Of a DNA stretch of 64,000 bases, positions 48,726 to 58,502 are shown in pieces. The stretch lies in assembly GCA_964392665.1 (NCBI GenBank), contig CAYMQB010000002.1:50976-114975 (forward strand), given 5' to 3'. A program made the position numbers and the translations under genes. Source of the DNA: CAYMQB01 sp964392665. GTDB lineage: Bacteria > Hydrothermota > E44-bin80. How positions within the stretch are numbered: position 1 is the first letter of the stretch; every line of letters starts with the position of its first letter. The notes beneath the pieces are model-generated. The model did no database searches. It had not been told where the DNA came from and saw nothing but the letters and a program-made list of their open reading frames with translations.

Positions 48726-49979
48726 ATGGAAAAAGAATTCAAAGATTATATGAAACTTTTGTATAAGACTCGCAGAGACAAATTCACGAGAACGGCACTG
48801 CGAAGAGCAGTAAAATCTTTCAGGGAAAAAAGAAATGAAGCAATAAAGGCTTTCCCATATGTTGAAGAGGAAAAGAAAAAACTTCAGGAAACAAAGGATT
48901 TTGTCATAAAACACCTGGACGATCTTATCGAAGAAACGGAAAAAATAATCAAAAAAATGCACGGTTGTTTTCATTTTGCAAAAACCAAAGAGGAAGCACT
49001 CAAAATTTTAAAGGAACTGAGCGGAACAGGCAAAGTAATCTTAAAGGCAAAATCCATTACATCCGAAGAAATCGACATGAATGAAAATCTTGAAAAATGG
49101 GGGAACACTGTATATGAGACAGACCTTGGAGAGTTCATCGTCCAGAGTCTAAAATCACACCCTATGCACATACTTGCCCCAGCGGTGAACATACCCAAAG
49201 AGAAAGTAGCCGAACTCTTTTCGAAAATTGCTGGTCATAGCTTACCTCCCGATCCGAAGAAACTAACCGAATTCGCTCGTGAGTATTTAAGAGACAAATA
49301 CTTCAACGCCGACATTGGAATAAGTGGTGCAAATGCGGTCACTGCGGATACAGGTTCCGTATTTCTATTTGAAAACGAAGGTAACATCCGCTTTGTTACC
49401 AATGCACCAGACACCCATATAGTTTTTGCAGGCATCGAAAAAATACTTCCAACATTATCCGACGGTTTCCGATTGCTTGAGGTTGTTTCACGATATGCAG
49501 GTTATCTTGCTATGACGTATGTTTCAATAATTTCAGGACCGAGTAAAACAGGAGATATCGAAAAGACTATCGTCTACGGAGCTCATGGACCCAGGGAGTT
49601 TCATGTAATACTCTATGACAATGGAAGAAGCGAAATAGCCAAGGACCCTTTAATGTCCCAGATATTAAGGTGTCTTAGATGTGGAGCCTGTATGTATGAA
49701 TGTCCTGTTTATCCAATAACCACCGGATACTGGGGATATAAGTACATGGGAGGAATTGGTGTCCCATGGACTGCATACATTGCCGGCGGTTTGGAAAAAG
49801 CTGCACCATTGGCTTTTACCTGCACTTTGTGCGGAAGATGCGTAAAATATTGCCCTATGGAAATCGACGCACCTGAGATAGTACAGAAGCTGAGAGAAAC
49901 ACTGAACGAAAAGGGATACATCCCTCCATTTATCAAAACTATGGTGGAAACCGTTATGAGAGATGGTATACCCTATTAG
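48726..49979 (+). CDS. LutB-like LUD-domain iron-sulfur protein
   Basis: 417 residues: a long charged helical N-terminus, then the LUD domain (SITSEEIDMNENLEKWG, TDLGEFIVQ, IGISGANAVTADTGSVFLFENEGN) and a C-terminal 2x[4Fe-4S] ferredoxin part (CLRCGACMYECPVYP and CTLCGRCVKYCPMEID). LutB, with LutA and LutC, oxidises L-lactate; here a LutA-like CCG protein is directly upstream and a malate/lactate-type dehydrogenase downstream, but LutC is missing. The set could therefore oxidise lactate, malate or another hydroxy acid. ATG 48726 chosen over GTG 48720, both near a GGAG. Confidence 0.85.
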   Translation: MEKEFKDYMKLLYKTRRDKFTRTALRRAVKSFREKRNEAIKAFPYVEEEKKKLQETKDFVIKHLDDLIEETEKIIKKMHGCFHFAKTKEEALKILKELSGTGKVILKAKSITSEEIDMNENLEKWGNTVYETDLGEFIVQSLKSHPMHILAPAVNIPKEKVAELFSKIAGHSLPPDPKKLTEFAREYLRDKYFNADIGISGANAVTADTGSVFLFENEGNIRFVTNAPDTHIVFAGIEKILPTLSDGFRLLEVVSRYAGYLAMTYVSIISGPSKTGDIEKTIVYGAHGPREFHVILYDNGRSEIAKDPLMSQILRCLRCGACMYECPVYPITTGYWGYKYMGGIGVPWTAYIAGGLEKAAPLAFTCTLCGRCVKYCPMEIDAPEIVQKLRETLNEKGYIPPFIKTMVETVMRDGIPY

Positions 49980-50090
49980 ACATCCTATCGGATCTTTGAT
50001 TAAACAGATGCAAAGGCAGATTGCACAATGGAAGTTTAATAATCTGTGTAATCCGGTAAAAATCAATTTAATCACATAAGGGAGGGAAAG

Positions 50091-51170
50091 ATGGCAGATT
50101 TTATAGACGTAAAAGTGGACGCCTTGAGAAAGTTCACCCAAGATGTGTTTATTAAACTCGGTGTTCCGACGGAAGATGCTGAGATAACTGCGAATGTGCT
50201 TCTCTCTGCAAATAAGAGAGGAATAAATTCTCACGGTGTAGCAAGACTAAAGAGATATGTTGGATACATTCAAAATAGTAAAATGAATCCAAAAACCGAA
50301 CTCAAAGTCCTGAAAGAAACACCTGTCAGTCTTCTTATATCTGCTGGAAATGGCATAGGTCAGGTAGCAGGATACAAAACAATGAATATGGTTATTGACA
50401 AAGCAAAGAAAAGCGGTCTGGCATTTGCCAATGTAAAGGACTCCAATCATTTCGGAATTGCTGGATATTACTCGATGATGGCATTGAAGCACAATCTCGT
50501 AGGTATTTCTCTTACCAATTCCGCTCCACTGGTCCTTCCAACTTTCGGTAAGCAAGCAGTTATCGGAACAAACCCTCTTAGTTTTGCATTCCCAACAAAA
50601 TCAGAAAAACCATTTGTTATAGATATGGCAACGAGCACTGTCCCCAGGGGGAAATTGGAAGTTTACAATCGAATGAACAAACCCATACCAGACGCCTGGG
50701 CTACAGATGAAAAAGGTAGTCCTACAACTGATTCATCCAAAGTTCTGGACAATATGTTAAACAGAAAAGGTGGAGGATTACTTCCTCTTGGCGGAGCTAC
50801 CGAAGAGATGGGTGGGCACAAAGGATACGGTCTTTCTGCTGTAGTAGATGTCTTAAGTGGCGTTCTTTCGGGTGGTTCTTTCGGTTCCCTCATATATTCA
50901 AACAAACAGGCAGCTGGAGTATGCCATTTCCTCGGAGCAATCGATCCTGACATCTTCATAACAAAGGACGAATTCAAAAATAACATGGACAACTTCATAA
51001 AGATTTTGAGAGACTCGGAAAAAGCAGAAGGCAAAGACAGGATATACATCCATGGTGAAAAGGAATTTGAAAACGAAGATAAAAACAGAGAAACTGTACC
51101 TATTTTCCACAAGGTCCTTGAAAACCTGAAGGAAATTGGAAATGAAGTTGGAGTTGAAGCCAACTTATAA
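50091..51170 (+). CDS. malate/L-lactate dehydrogenase (Ldh_2 family)
   Basis: 359 residues of the malate/L-sulfolactate/ureidoglycolate dehydrogenase family, unrelated to Rossmann-type MDH: LLSANKRGINSHGVARLKRY with the catalytic His, DSNHFGIAGYY, NPLSFAFPT, VIDMATSTVPRGKLEVYNR and GGHKGYGLSAVVDVLSG. NAD(P)-dependent oxidation of malate to oxaloacetate would feed the citrate synthase of this operon; other 2-hydroxy acids are possible. GGGAGGG precedes the ATG. The last gene of the operon starting at 43365. Confidence 0.88.
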   Translation: MADFIDVKVDALRKFTQDVFIKLGVPTEDAEITANVLLSANKRGINSHGVARLKRYVGYIQNSKMNPKTELKVLKETPVSLLISAGNGIGQVAGYKTMNMVIDKAKKSGLAFANVKDSNHFGIAGYYSMMALKHNLVGISLTNSAPLVLPTFGKQAVIGTNPLSFAFPTKSEKPFVIDMATSTVPRGKLEVYNRMNKPIPDAWATDEKGSPTTDSSKVLDNMLNRKGGGLLPLGGATEEMGGHKGYGLSAVVDVLSGVLSGGSFGSLIYSNKQAAGVCHFLGAIDPDIFITKDEFKNNMDNFIKILRDSEKAEGKDRIYIHGEKEFENEDKNRETVPIFHKVLENLKEIGNEVGVEANL

Positions 51171-51208
51171 AAAAATTGTTCCAGATGGTACCACCTTAGG
51201 ATAAAAAA

Positions 51209-51961
51209 ATGAAATGTAAAGAATGTGGAAAAGAGATTACGGAAAAGGACTTCCTTTACTGTCCTCACTGCGGGGAGCAGTTGGGGGAAAAACAACCCGC
51301 CATTGCTGCCGTTAGACAATCAAATAAACACAGAATTCGCGGTAAGATGAAACTTGCTGCCGAAGAGATGGAAAAGGCACTATCCATAGACATCAATAAT
51401 CCATACTATCACAAAAAGGTTGGAGATCTTTACTATCTTATGGGAAATGTTAAAAAATCCATAAAAGAGTTCCAAATTGCAATAGGATTCAAGAAGGATT
51501 TTGCAGATGCACATTACGCTCTTGGAATAGCATACTACAGGAAAGCCTGCTTAAAAGAGGCAATAGAAGAATTTGATAAAACACTTAAGATAAACAAAGG
51601 TTTTTCGATGGCTGACTACTGGTTGGGTATTTGTCATTTTCACAGAGGAGATGATGAAGAAGCAATCAAATCATTCAAAACATTTGTCAAGAACAATCCT
51701 GGTTCCGTTATTGCTCACTATCATCTCGGTATCATTTATAATTCAAGAAAACAGTATAAGTTTGCTGTCGAGAATTTCAAAAAGGTTCTTGAATGCAGCA
51801 AAAATCACGCTTCAGCCATATATAATATCGGCTATGCATACTGGGGTTTGAGGGAAAGAGGCGAAGCGATAAAGGCATTCAAAAAAGCTATTGATTTAAA
51901 TCCTCGGGACAAAAGATCATGGGATATGTTGGATTTGCTGCTAAATGTTCAAGAACCATAA
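51209..51961 (+). CDS. zinc-ribbon TPR protein
   Basis: 250 residues. The N-terminal 30 residues form a zinc ribbon (CKECGKEI...LYCPHCGEQLG, two CxxC knuckles). They are followed by about six tetratricopeptide repeats (YHKKVGDLYYLMGNVKKSIKEF, AHYALGIAYYRKACLKEAIEEF, YWLGICHFHRGDDEEAIKSF, AHYHLGIIYNSRKQYKFAVENF, YNIGYAYWGLRERGEAIKAF). No signal peptide, so cytoplasmic. Role unknown; zinc ribbon plus TPR proteins are common in this kind of genome. Confidence 0.82.
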   Translation: MKCKECGKEITEKDFLYCPHCGEQLGEKQPAIAAVRQSNKHRIRGKMKLAAEEMEKALSIDINNPYYHKKVGDLYYLMGNVKKSIKEFQIAIGFKKDFADAHYALGIAYYRKACLKEAIEEFDKTLKINKGFSMADYWLGICHFHRGDDEEAIKSFKTFVKNNPGSVIAHYHLGIIYNSRKQYKFAVENFKKVLECSKNHASAIYNIGYAYWGLRERGEAIKAFKKAIDLNPRDKRSWDMLDLLLNVQEP

Positions 51962-51988
51962 AGAACCTTCGGAAAAGAGTCGGATCTT

Positions 51989-53029
51989 ATGAAAAAAAGT
52001 CTTTATATCACTTTCTTATTTTTCTTAATTTCGATTACATATATTCATGCACAGTTCATCTCCTCTGTGCCAACTGGAGATATCTTACCACATCTAACTG
52101 CTGCCCTATATGTTAAAGGTAAATTACCCATTGATGAGTCAATTGCTCCAAGAGATATTGATTTTGCTACAGGACTGGGTCTCTTTAATCGTGCTAATAT
52201 CGAGTTCGTTTCATATTGGGGGGGTGCATACGCCTTCAACTTCGCATATCGTTTAATAGACGAAGAGCAGGGAAAACCAAGAGTAGCATTGGGAATAGAC
52301 AATATTGCACCCATGCGCTACATTTCACCTTACGGTGCAGGAAAAGAAACTAGATGGGAAAACAGCGTCTACAAAGTTAGGAATTCGGAACAATTCTCTG
52401 CGTATGCAGTCATAGGAAAACTCATCGGTTTCTCAGATTTCAGTGTCGGTGTTGGAAGAGGAAAATTCGTCGGATATGGCACATGGACACAAACCCTGAA
52501 CACAGATTACTACTCTGACGATACTCATAACGATGCATTTGGAATCTTTTTTAAGTGTCAGATTATAAATGTAAAAGGTTTCAAACCTTACTTCAGCATC
52601 GATGGAAGAAATTACGATTACGGATTCAGATTCGACCATCAGTATTTCACTATAAACGGGGGAGTAATAACCCCCAATAGCCTGCTTGTAGAAGATTTTA
52701 AACATTCTGTATTCGACTTAAGTGTAGCATTCTATTCGAAGTCAATATTCAGGAATGAAAAAATCACAGATATAGGCATCCTTAAAGGCAGAGTTTACGA
52801 CGAAAAAACAGTCGACGCTTTGAGTGCAATGATTACGATTTCAGGAAAAAATTATTATAATACAATTGAAACAACCTCCGCTGGTTCCTACTCCATCAAA
52901 CTTAAAGAAGGTATATACAGCATTCACGTCGAAACTTCCGGATACTATTGGAAAGAAAAAACTGTCAGTATCTCTGGTGGCGGTATACTCTACTGTAATT
53001 TCAAGATGAAGAAAAAACCCAAATCCTAA
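51989..53029 (+). CDS. secreted/outer-membrane beta-barrel protein with C-terminal carboxypeptidase-regulatory-like domain
   Basis: 346 residues. Signal peptide KKSLYITFLFFLISITYIHA. Alternating Tyr/Phe/Gly strands from about 30 to 270 (FATGLGLFNRANIEFVSYWGGAYAFNFAYR; FSVGVGRGKFVGYG; YGFRFDHQYFTINGG) are typical of an outer-membrane barrel. The C-terminal domain, GILKGRVYDEKTVDALSAMITISGKNYYNTIETTSAGSYSIKLKEGIYSIHVETSGYYWKEKTVSI, is a carboxypeptidase-regulatory/transthyretin-like module, which in many secreted proteins mediates surface binding. The preceding gene ends 27 nt upstream. Confidence 0.75.
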   Translation: MKKSLYITFLFFLISITYIHAQFISSVPTGDILPHLTAALYVKGKLPIDESIAPRDIDFATGLGLFNRANIEFVSYWGGAYAFNFAYRLIDEEQGKPRVALGIDNIAPMRYISPYGAGKETRWENSVYKVRNSEQFSAYAVIGKLIGFSDFSVGVGRGKFVGYGTWTQTLNTDYYSDDTHNDAFGIFFKCQIINVKGFKPYFSIDGRNYDYGFRFDHQYFTINGGVITPNSLLVEDFKHSVFDLSVAFYSKSIFRNEKITDIGILKGRVYDEKTVDALSAMITISGKNYYNTIETTSAGSYSIKLKEGIYSIHVETSGYYWKEKTVSISGGGILYCNFKMKKKPKS

Positions 53030-53206
53030 CCTCCACCGGAAGAGTAAATCTGTTAGAAAGTTATCTACATTCGTTCCCCAGTTATAAGTAAGCTATTGTT
53101 CGAGATATTTATTCCGCTTGGTCATTCTGAACGAAACGCAGTGGAGTGAAGAATCTCGGCGTTAGACGATTAAAACGTTGAAACGATCTAAACGCTCCCA
53201 ACGATA

Positions 53207-55789
53207 TTATCTCACAAGCAAAATCTTTTTGGTTTTTGTTAAACTTCCCTGAGATAATCTGCAGTAATAGATACCTGAGGGAAGCAACTTTCCAGAATTT
53301 TCCCTTCCATCCCACACAAGAGCACTGGAGCACAAGTCACCAGTCACAAGATTACGAACCAATCTCCCGCTCACATCGTAAATACTCAATGCTGGGTATT
53401 GTAAGTTATTGGTGATTGGTAATTGGTCATTAATGACTAATAACGAATAACTAATTACTGTAGTTTTCCTGAATGGATTTGGTGAAATCTTCAAGAATGG
53501 TTTTGTTTCTGTAACAACTGCAGATACTGGTCCATACCACTTGGTATTTCCATCTGTTCCTATAACACCAAGTTTGTAAAAATAACGGATTCCAACTTCT
53601 ACATCCTTATCTTCATATGAATAAGATTTAGGTGATGGGGAAGTTCCAGAACCGGGAATCCCTGTAATCTCAGTGTAGGAAGATTTCGCATTTCTGGAGC
53701 GCTTGAGAATATAAAGAATTCCATCAACTACGCAAGAAGATCTCCAACTAACTTCTATCCTTCCGCCATAAGGCTCTGCACGCAAACCTATTAGTTCAAT
53801 CCCTGTAGGTACACCCTCTAAAGCAAGTGAGTGAAAGCCACCTGCATTGAATACATTCATTCCTGTTAGATATGATCCACCCTGTTCTCCACCATGAACC
53901 TGAACGGGAGTATGCCGCTCAGTATTTGTATTATCCCCAAGTTGATAATTATAGTTGGCACCCCAAGCCCAGACTGTTCCGTCTGACTTAAGTGCCATAG
54001 AATGTAGAGCACCAGCTGAAACTGCAATAACATTGTCAATATATGTACTGCAGGGTTCATGTTGCTCAGTAGTGGAATTAATCCCAAGTTGCCCATAATT
54101 GTTTCTTCCCCATGCCCAAACGGTTCCGTTTGATTTTAATGCAAGTGAATGCCCGTCGCCCCCATCGATTGCAGTAACATCTGTGAGAATGTGCGTTTGG
54201 ACAGGTGTATGACGATCGATAGTTGAGTTATCACCAAGTTGTCCAAAGTTGTTTTTTCCCCATGCCCAAGCAGTTCTATCTGACTTGATTGCCAATGAAT
54301 GTATAGCTCCTGCGGCAATTCCAGTAACATCCGAGGAAATCCACGTACTGCAGGGCTCCAAACGGTTTGTGGTTGTATTATCTCCGAGTTCTCCCTCATT
54401 GTTTCGTCCCCATGCCCAGACTGTAGAATCGGACCTCAAAGCAAGTGAATGCCAAACCCCTGCATCAATAACCCTAATGTTCGTAAGATTATGTGTTTGG
54501 ACGGGCTCCCAGCGGTTACTTGTCGAATTATCACCAACCTGTCCCTGAGAATTGCTACCCCATCCCCAAACGCTGCCATCAGACTTCAATGCAAGTGCAT
54601 GATAATAACCTGCGGCAACTGCTGTAACGCTTGTGAGATTGTGGGTCTGGATCGGCTCGTGGTGCTCAGTTGTTGAATTATCACCGAGTTGCCCATAGTT
54701 GTTTCTTCCCACTGCCCATACAGTTCCATCTGATTTTGCCGCAAGTGAATAATCACAACCTCCATCAGCTGCAACAATATTTGTAATCGTATGCATTTTG
54801 ACAGGTGTAGACCGATTAGCTGTAGAATTATCTCCAAGTTGCCCATACGCGTTAAAACCCCAACCAAAAACATCTCCATCTACTACTGTCGGGGGAAGAG
54901 TCCCTTCCTCGTTATAATTAAGTGCACCATTATTCCATCCACCTATCACATAGACTTTGTTTCCAACAAGACCTACTGCAACAGACTGTCTGGCATTCTG
55001 CATCGATGTTTCAGATGACCAGCTGTTAGAAACAGGGTCATAAACTTCAACAGTTTTAAAATACGAGGAATAGTTGTATCCACCTACACTGTATGCCATA
55101 TTGTTATACGAGAAACTACCAATGGCATATCTATTGAAAGACATATTTGTCTTAGTTGCCCAGTTATCGGTAATAGGGTCGTAACACTCATTTACAAGAG
55201 TATCTTTTGAGCCAACATTGACTGAACCACCAAAGACATAAATTGTATCTCTGACTACACCACAAGCGGGACCCATCCTCTTTGTTGGCATTGATGTTTT
55301 TGTTGTCCAAGAATCGAACAAAGGGTCATACTCCTCAACTGTTGCAACGACTGGAAGCATTCCGCCTATTACATAAATCTTATTTGCAACAACTGCAATT
55401 GCAAAAGCATACCTTGATGTTGGCATCGGTAGTTTTGAAGACCATGAATCGCTTGCCGGGTCATACACCTCTACAAGATTCGTGTCGGTTTGTACGCCAC
55501 CCACAAATCCACCGATTGCATAAATCTTACCACCTACCACTGCACAACCAAGCTGGGAACGAGCAGTCGGCATTGCTGCTTTTGTTGACCATAAATCCGT
55601 TGCAGGATCATAGACATAATTCGTATTATGAAGAGAGGCACCACCACTGGAACCACCAATAACATAAACTGTATCATTGACCACGGCACAGCCTGCAGCT
55701 GATCTAACTACCGGTAACGCTTGCTTTGTCGTCCATGTAATCGACTGGCTTAACACCGAAGATAATATTAAAACAATCATAAAATTCAT
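53207..55789 (-). CDS. giant secreted protein: Kelch propeller + RCC1 propeller + sorting domain
   Basis: 860 residues. Signal peptide MNFMIVLILSSVLSQS. Six Kelch repeats (pattern ALPVVRSAAGCAVVNDTVYVIGGSS...YDPATDLWSTKAAMP). Then at about residue 305 an RCC1/ATS1 propeller of about seven units (pattern VFGWGFNAYGQLGDNSTANRSTPV ... VAAGYYHALALKSDGSVWGWG). Next comes an FN3-like domain (ELIGLRAEPYGGRIEVSWRSS) and the sorting domain (LKISPNPFRKTTVISY, YDVSGRLVRNLV, SGIYYCRL). A segment in the sorting domain (LLVINDQLPITNNLQYP) is the translation of an intergenic A+T-rich repeat. GGAGG precedes the ATG. Divergent from the second regulator. Confidence 0.88.
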   Translation of the reverse strand: MNFMIVLILSSVLSQSITWTTKQALPVVRSAAGCAVVNDTVYVIGGSSGGASLHNTNYVYDPATDLWSTKAAMPTARSQLGCAVVGGKIYAIGGFVGGVQTDTNLVEVYDPASDSWSSKLPMPTSRYAFAIAVVANKIYVIGGMLPVVATVEEYDPLFDSWTTKTSMPTKRMGPACGVVRDTIYVFGGSVNVGSKDTLVNECYDPITDNWATKTNMSFNRYAIGSFSYNNMAYSVGGYNYSSYFKTVEVYDPVSNSWSSETSMQNARQSVAVGLVGNKVYVIGGWNNGALNYNEEGTLPPTVVDGDVFGWGFNAYGQLGDNSTANRSTPVKMHTITNIVAADGGCDYSLAAKSDGTVWAVGRNNYGQLGDNSTTEHHEPIQTHNLTSVTAVAAGYYHALALKSDGSVWGWGSNSQGQVGDNSTSNRWEPVQTHNLTNIRVIDAGVWHSLALRSDSTVWAWGRNNEGELGDNTTTNRLEPCSTWISSDVTGIAAGAIHSLAIKSDRTAWAWGKNNFGQLGDNSTIDRHTPVQTHILTDVTAIDGGDGHSLALKSNGTVWAWGRNNYGQLGINSTTEQHEPCSTYIDNVIAVSAGALHSMALKSDGTVWAWGANYNYQLGDNTNTERHTPVQVHGGEQGGSYLTGMNVFNAGGFHSLALEGVPTGIELIGLRAEPYGGRIEVSWRSSCVVDGILYILKRSRNAKSSYTEITGIPGSGTSPSPKSYSYEDKDVEVGIRYFYKLGVIGTDGNTKWYGPVSAVVTETKPFLKISPNPFRKTTVISYSLLVINDQLPITNNLQYPALSIYDVSGRLVRNLVTGDLCSSALVWDGRENSGKLLPSGIYYCRLSQGSLTKTKKILLVR

Positions 55790-56006
55790 CCAAACCTCCA
55801 GATTATATATTCCCTTTCGCTAAGCATTTATTCTCCAGCAATTATTATTCAATTCTTTTACTTCTCTCACTATTTCTACTTCCTGCTTTCAATTTATTAT
55901 CACGGGAGTATATTTCGAATTGTGTATGGTTTTCAGGTTTTATCAAATTTATTATATACCTTAATTAGTTTGTTATAGTGACTTAAACAAAACAAAATTT
56001 TTTCCC

Positions 56007-56035
56007 TTGACAAATGAGAAAATTTGGTTTAATTT
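56007..56035 (+). promoter_or_regulatory. promoter of regulator 2
   Basis: TTGACA (56007-56012) with a weaker -10: TTTAAT (56028-56033) at 15 nt or TAATTT (56030-56035) at 17 nt. The ATG at 56043 is 7-9 nt away; no Shine-Dalgarno. The first 11 bases TTGACAAATGA are identical to the regulator 1 promoter. Confidence 0.75.
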
Positions 56036-56042
56036 TTCCTCA

Positions 56043-58247
56043 ATGATATATACAAACAGAATTATAAAAACAGAATTAAGGATTCGTGCAGTACAAACAT
56101 ATATCAGGAACGGAGAATCCTTAAGGAAAACATCCGAGAAATTGAATATTCCTCATATGACTCTATGGAGATGGGTTAAGTGGTACAGGGAAGGTGGTAA
56201 GGAAAATCTCGAAAGAAAGAAATCATACAGGAGACCCTGGAATAGGCCCTCAAGAAATATAGAACTGAAAGTCGCACTACTTAAAGAGAGAAATCCTGCA
56301 TTAACTCTGAAGAAATCACAGCAGGCACTTCACCATAAAGGGATAAATATGTCTTTGAAAGGTATTTGGGGAATATGGAAAAGGTATGCATTAACTGGAA
56401 GACCCAAGAATAGCCCATACTCACCATTTGGTGCCGTAACACCCGAAATAAAAGATGCTTTGAACAGGATGAACAATATGCTCAAACAAGGGATGCTTGA
56501 GAAGGCATCTAAAATTGTAAATCCCCTTCCCTCTTTTCCAAACGACAAAATACTGGAAGACATTCCAGAAGAACTTCTTACCGCAAGAAGACAACTTGAA
56601 CGGGCATTTTTGCGGTTCGGTAATATTCCCTTTTCCGAATACCACAAAAAGGTGAAAAAAATTAGGAAAAAGTTAGAAAAAAAAGGACTATTTTACTCTT
56701 CTATTTTTGCAGCTCTGGGGGAATCGGTTGCTTTGAATTGGATGATGTCACCCAAAAAGGAATTAGAAGTTATTAACATCCTCAAGCAAAGGACGAATAA
56801 AATCCAGAGCCCGTCTATTCGTCATCTATTATCAATGCATGAAGGAACAATATATAGTGACATACTTGATGGGGAAAAAGCAAAGGCACGCATTAGAACC
56901 AGTATCAGATTGCTCCGTTACTTACCCTACGCATTTTACTTTGATTCTACAGGAAGCCTTTTGGGTTCGATTACAGATTATAAAAAAGCTTCAGTTTATT
57001 TTAGGAAAGCACTTGAAATGGAAAGAGAAAATATACACAGAAGACTTCTTTTAACAAAGCTTTCGTTTACCAGTGCGATGGCTGGTAGATATCGTAAGAG
57101 TACAAAATTCCTTAAAGATGCGGAAATGGAAATGGAAGGAACGCATTCGTTATTTGCCATTATCCGGGCACATTGTGCTCTTGGTCAAGGAAATATTTCA
57201 AAAGCATCTTACTATATTAAAATAGCATTGGAAGAATCGGAAAAAAGACAACTTAGAAATCATCTACATGCTGCATCTTTGGGACTTGCTGAAATTCGGG
57301 CAACATTGGGTGAAGAAAAAGAAGCAAAAGCTATACTTAGGAAATACATACCCTTGTTCAAAAAATATGGAATGAAAAGAGAAACTCTTATTCGCAATGC
57401 ACTCTTAGAAAAAAATCTAATACATAAGGAACATATTAAGGGGTTTCCTATATTCAAACTCCTTTCACTATTACAAAATAATCCCACTGCAGGCAGGTAT
57501 AACAAATTACTTAAATTTGCCAAAGAGAAAGAGCTTTTAGGTTTCTTGCATCGCATTATAGTATTTTTTCCCGAACCAATTAGAGCCCTTCTTGAAAAGG
57601 GAAAAGATACAGGGCTCCCCAGAGCGATCCTCAATCTGCCAGTCTTCAGGAAGGATATCCCCGTTTATTCTGTAAAATTTTTAGGACATTTAATTATCTA
57701 CAAGAATCAAAAATATCTAAGTGCTACGTTTACACCAAAGGAGACTTCATTCTTGATCTTTCTATCCTCTTCTGAAAGCAAAAATATATCTCTTGAAAAA
57801 ATATACCGCAATTTTTGGCCTAATAGTAAGAATCCTTCAAGAAATCTGGCACACCTTCTTGTCCGGATACGGAAAACATTACGATTACCTTCTCATTATC
57901 TTTATGTAAAAGAAAAAAAACTCTTTTTTGAATGTTATTTCATGACCGACTACGGAGAATATGCTGAACACCTTGCACAGGCAAAGGCACTCTTGCGTGC
58001 AGGTGAATGGCGATTTGCCAAACGGGAATTCATGAAGTCACTCTGCCTTTTTCGTGGTGAGCCATTCAAAAGGATGTACGACGACTGGTCGGATGATAAA
58101 AGACTTGAGGTTCTTTTTAGTTATGAGAAAGAGGTAAAGGCTTTTGCAGATGAGTTGATAAAAAGAAATAGAAAAGACGAGGCTGAAAAACTGCTGAAAA
58201 GAGCGGAAAGGATAGTTCCAGAAATAGACCTAAGACCAGAGACATAA
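56043..58247 (+). CDS. large regulator 2: transposase-type HTH + helical repeats + SARP-like winged helix and BTAD
   Basis: 734 residues, paralogue of the 20560-22779 protein along its whole length. N-terminal HTH (LRIRAVQTYIRNGESLRKTSEKLNIPHMTLWRWVKWYREGG), second helical unit (ELKVALLKERNPALTLKKSQQALHHKGINMSLKGIWGIWKRY), helical repeats, and the C-terminal module (YSVKFLGHLIIYKNQKYL, SLEKIYRNFWPNSKNPSRNLAHLLVRIRKTL, EHLAQAKALLRAGEWRFAKREFMKSLCLFRGEPFKRMYDDWSDD). As in copy 1 no transposase catalytic part follows. It lies divergent to the Kelch/RCC1 protein and just before polysaccharide genes. A TTG at 56007 in the promoter is in frame but rejected. Confidence 0.85.
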   Translation: MIYTNRIIKTELRIRAVQTYIRNGESLRKTSEKLNIPHMTLWRWVKWYREGGKENLERKKSYRRPWNRPSRNIELKVALLKERNPALTLKKSQQALHHKGINMSLKGIWGIWKRYALTGRPKNSPYSPFGAVTPEIKDALNRMNNMLKQGMLEKASKIVNPLPSFPNDKILEDIPEELLTARRQLERAFLRFGNIPFSEYHKKVKKIRKKLEKKGLFYSSIFAALGESVALNWMMSPKKELEVINILKQRTNKIQSPSIRHLLSMHEGTIYSDILDGEKAKARIRTSIRLLRYLPYAFYFDSTGSLLGSITDYKKASVYFRKALEMERENIHRRLLLTKLSFTSAMAGRYRKSTKFLKDAEMEMEGTHSLFAIIRAHCALGQGNISKASYYIKIALEESEKRQLRNHLHAASLGLAEIRATLGEEKEAKAILRKYIPLFKKYGMKRETLIRNALLEKNLIHKEHIKGFPIFKLLSLLQNNPTAGRYNKLLKFAKEKELLGFLHRIIVFFPEPIRALLEKGKDTGLPRAILNLPVFRKDIPVYSVKFLGHLIIYKNQKYLSATFTPKETSFLIFLSSSESKNISLEKIYRNFWPNSKNPSRNLAHLLVRIRKTLRLPSHYLYVKEKKLFFECYFMTDYGEYAEHLAQAKALLRAGEWRFAKREFMKSLCLFRGEPFKRMYDDWSDDKRLEVLFSYEKEVKAFADELIKRNRKDEAEKLLKRAERIVPEIDLRPET

Positions 58248-58458
58248 GACCGAAAAAGGTAAAAGAGCAAGGAGCGTGTCGGAGTATGGGTGTATGGGAG
58301 TATCGGAGTAACGGAAATTGAACTCTGCACTGCAATAAAATCCCGTAAAACCACGATGTATAAAAATATATTCTGCGTGGTTGACGGGGCACGCAGTTCG
58401 TTGTAAACTAACGCCTCCAGCTGTGAAATGTCATTCTGAGTAATCTGTTCCATATTTA

Positions 58459-58502
58459 CCCCGTTAGATGTTTGCTATCTAATGGGATACTGTCTAACGG
58501 GG
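58459..58502. repeat. palindromic repeat CCCCGTTAGA / TCTAACGGGG
   Basis: 10-bp arms at 58459-58468 and 58493-58502, with an inner copy ATCTAATGGG (58477-58486) that can pair with the left arm instead. It includes the stop codon of the glycosyltransferase gene. Confidence 0.65.
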
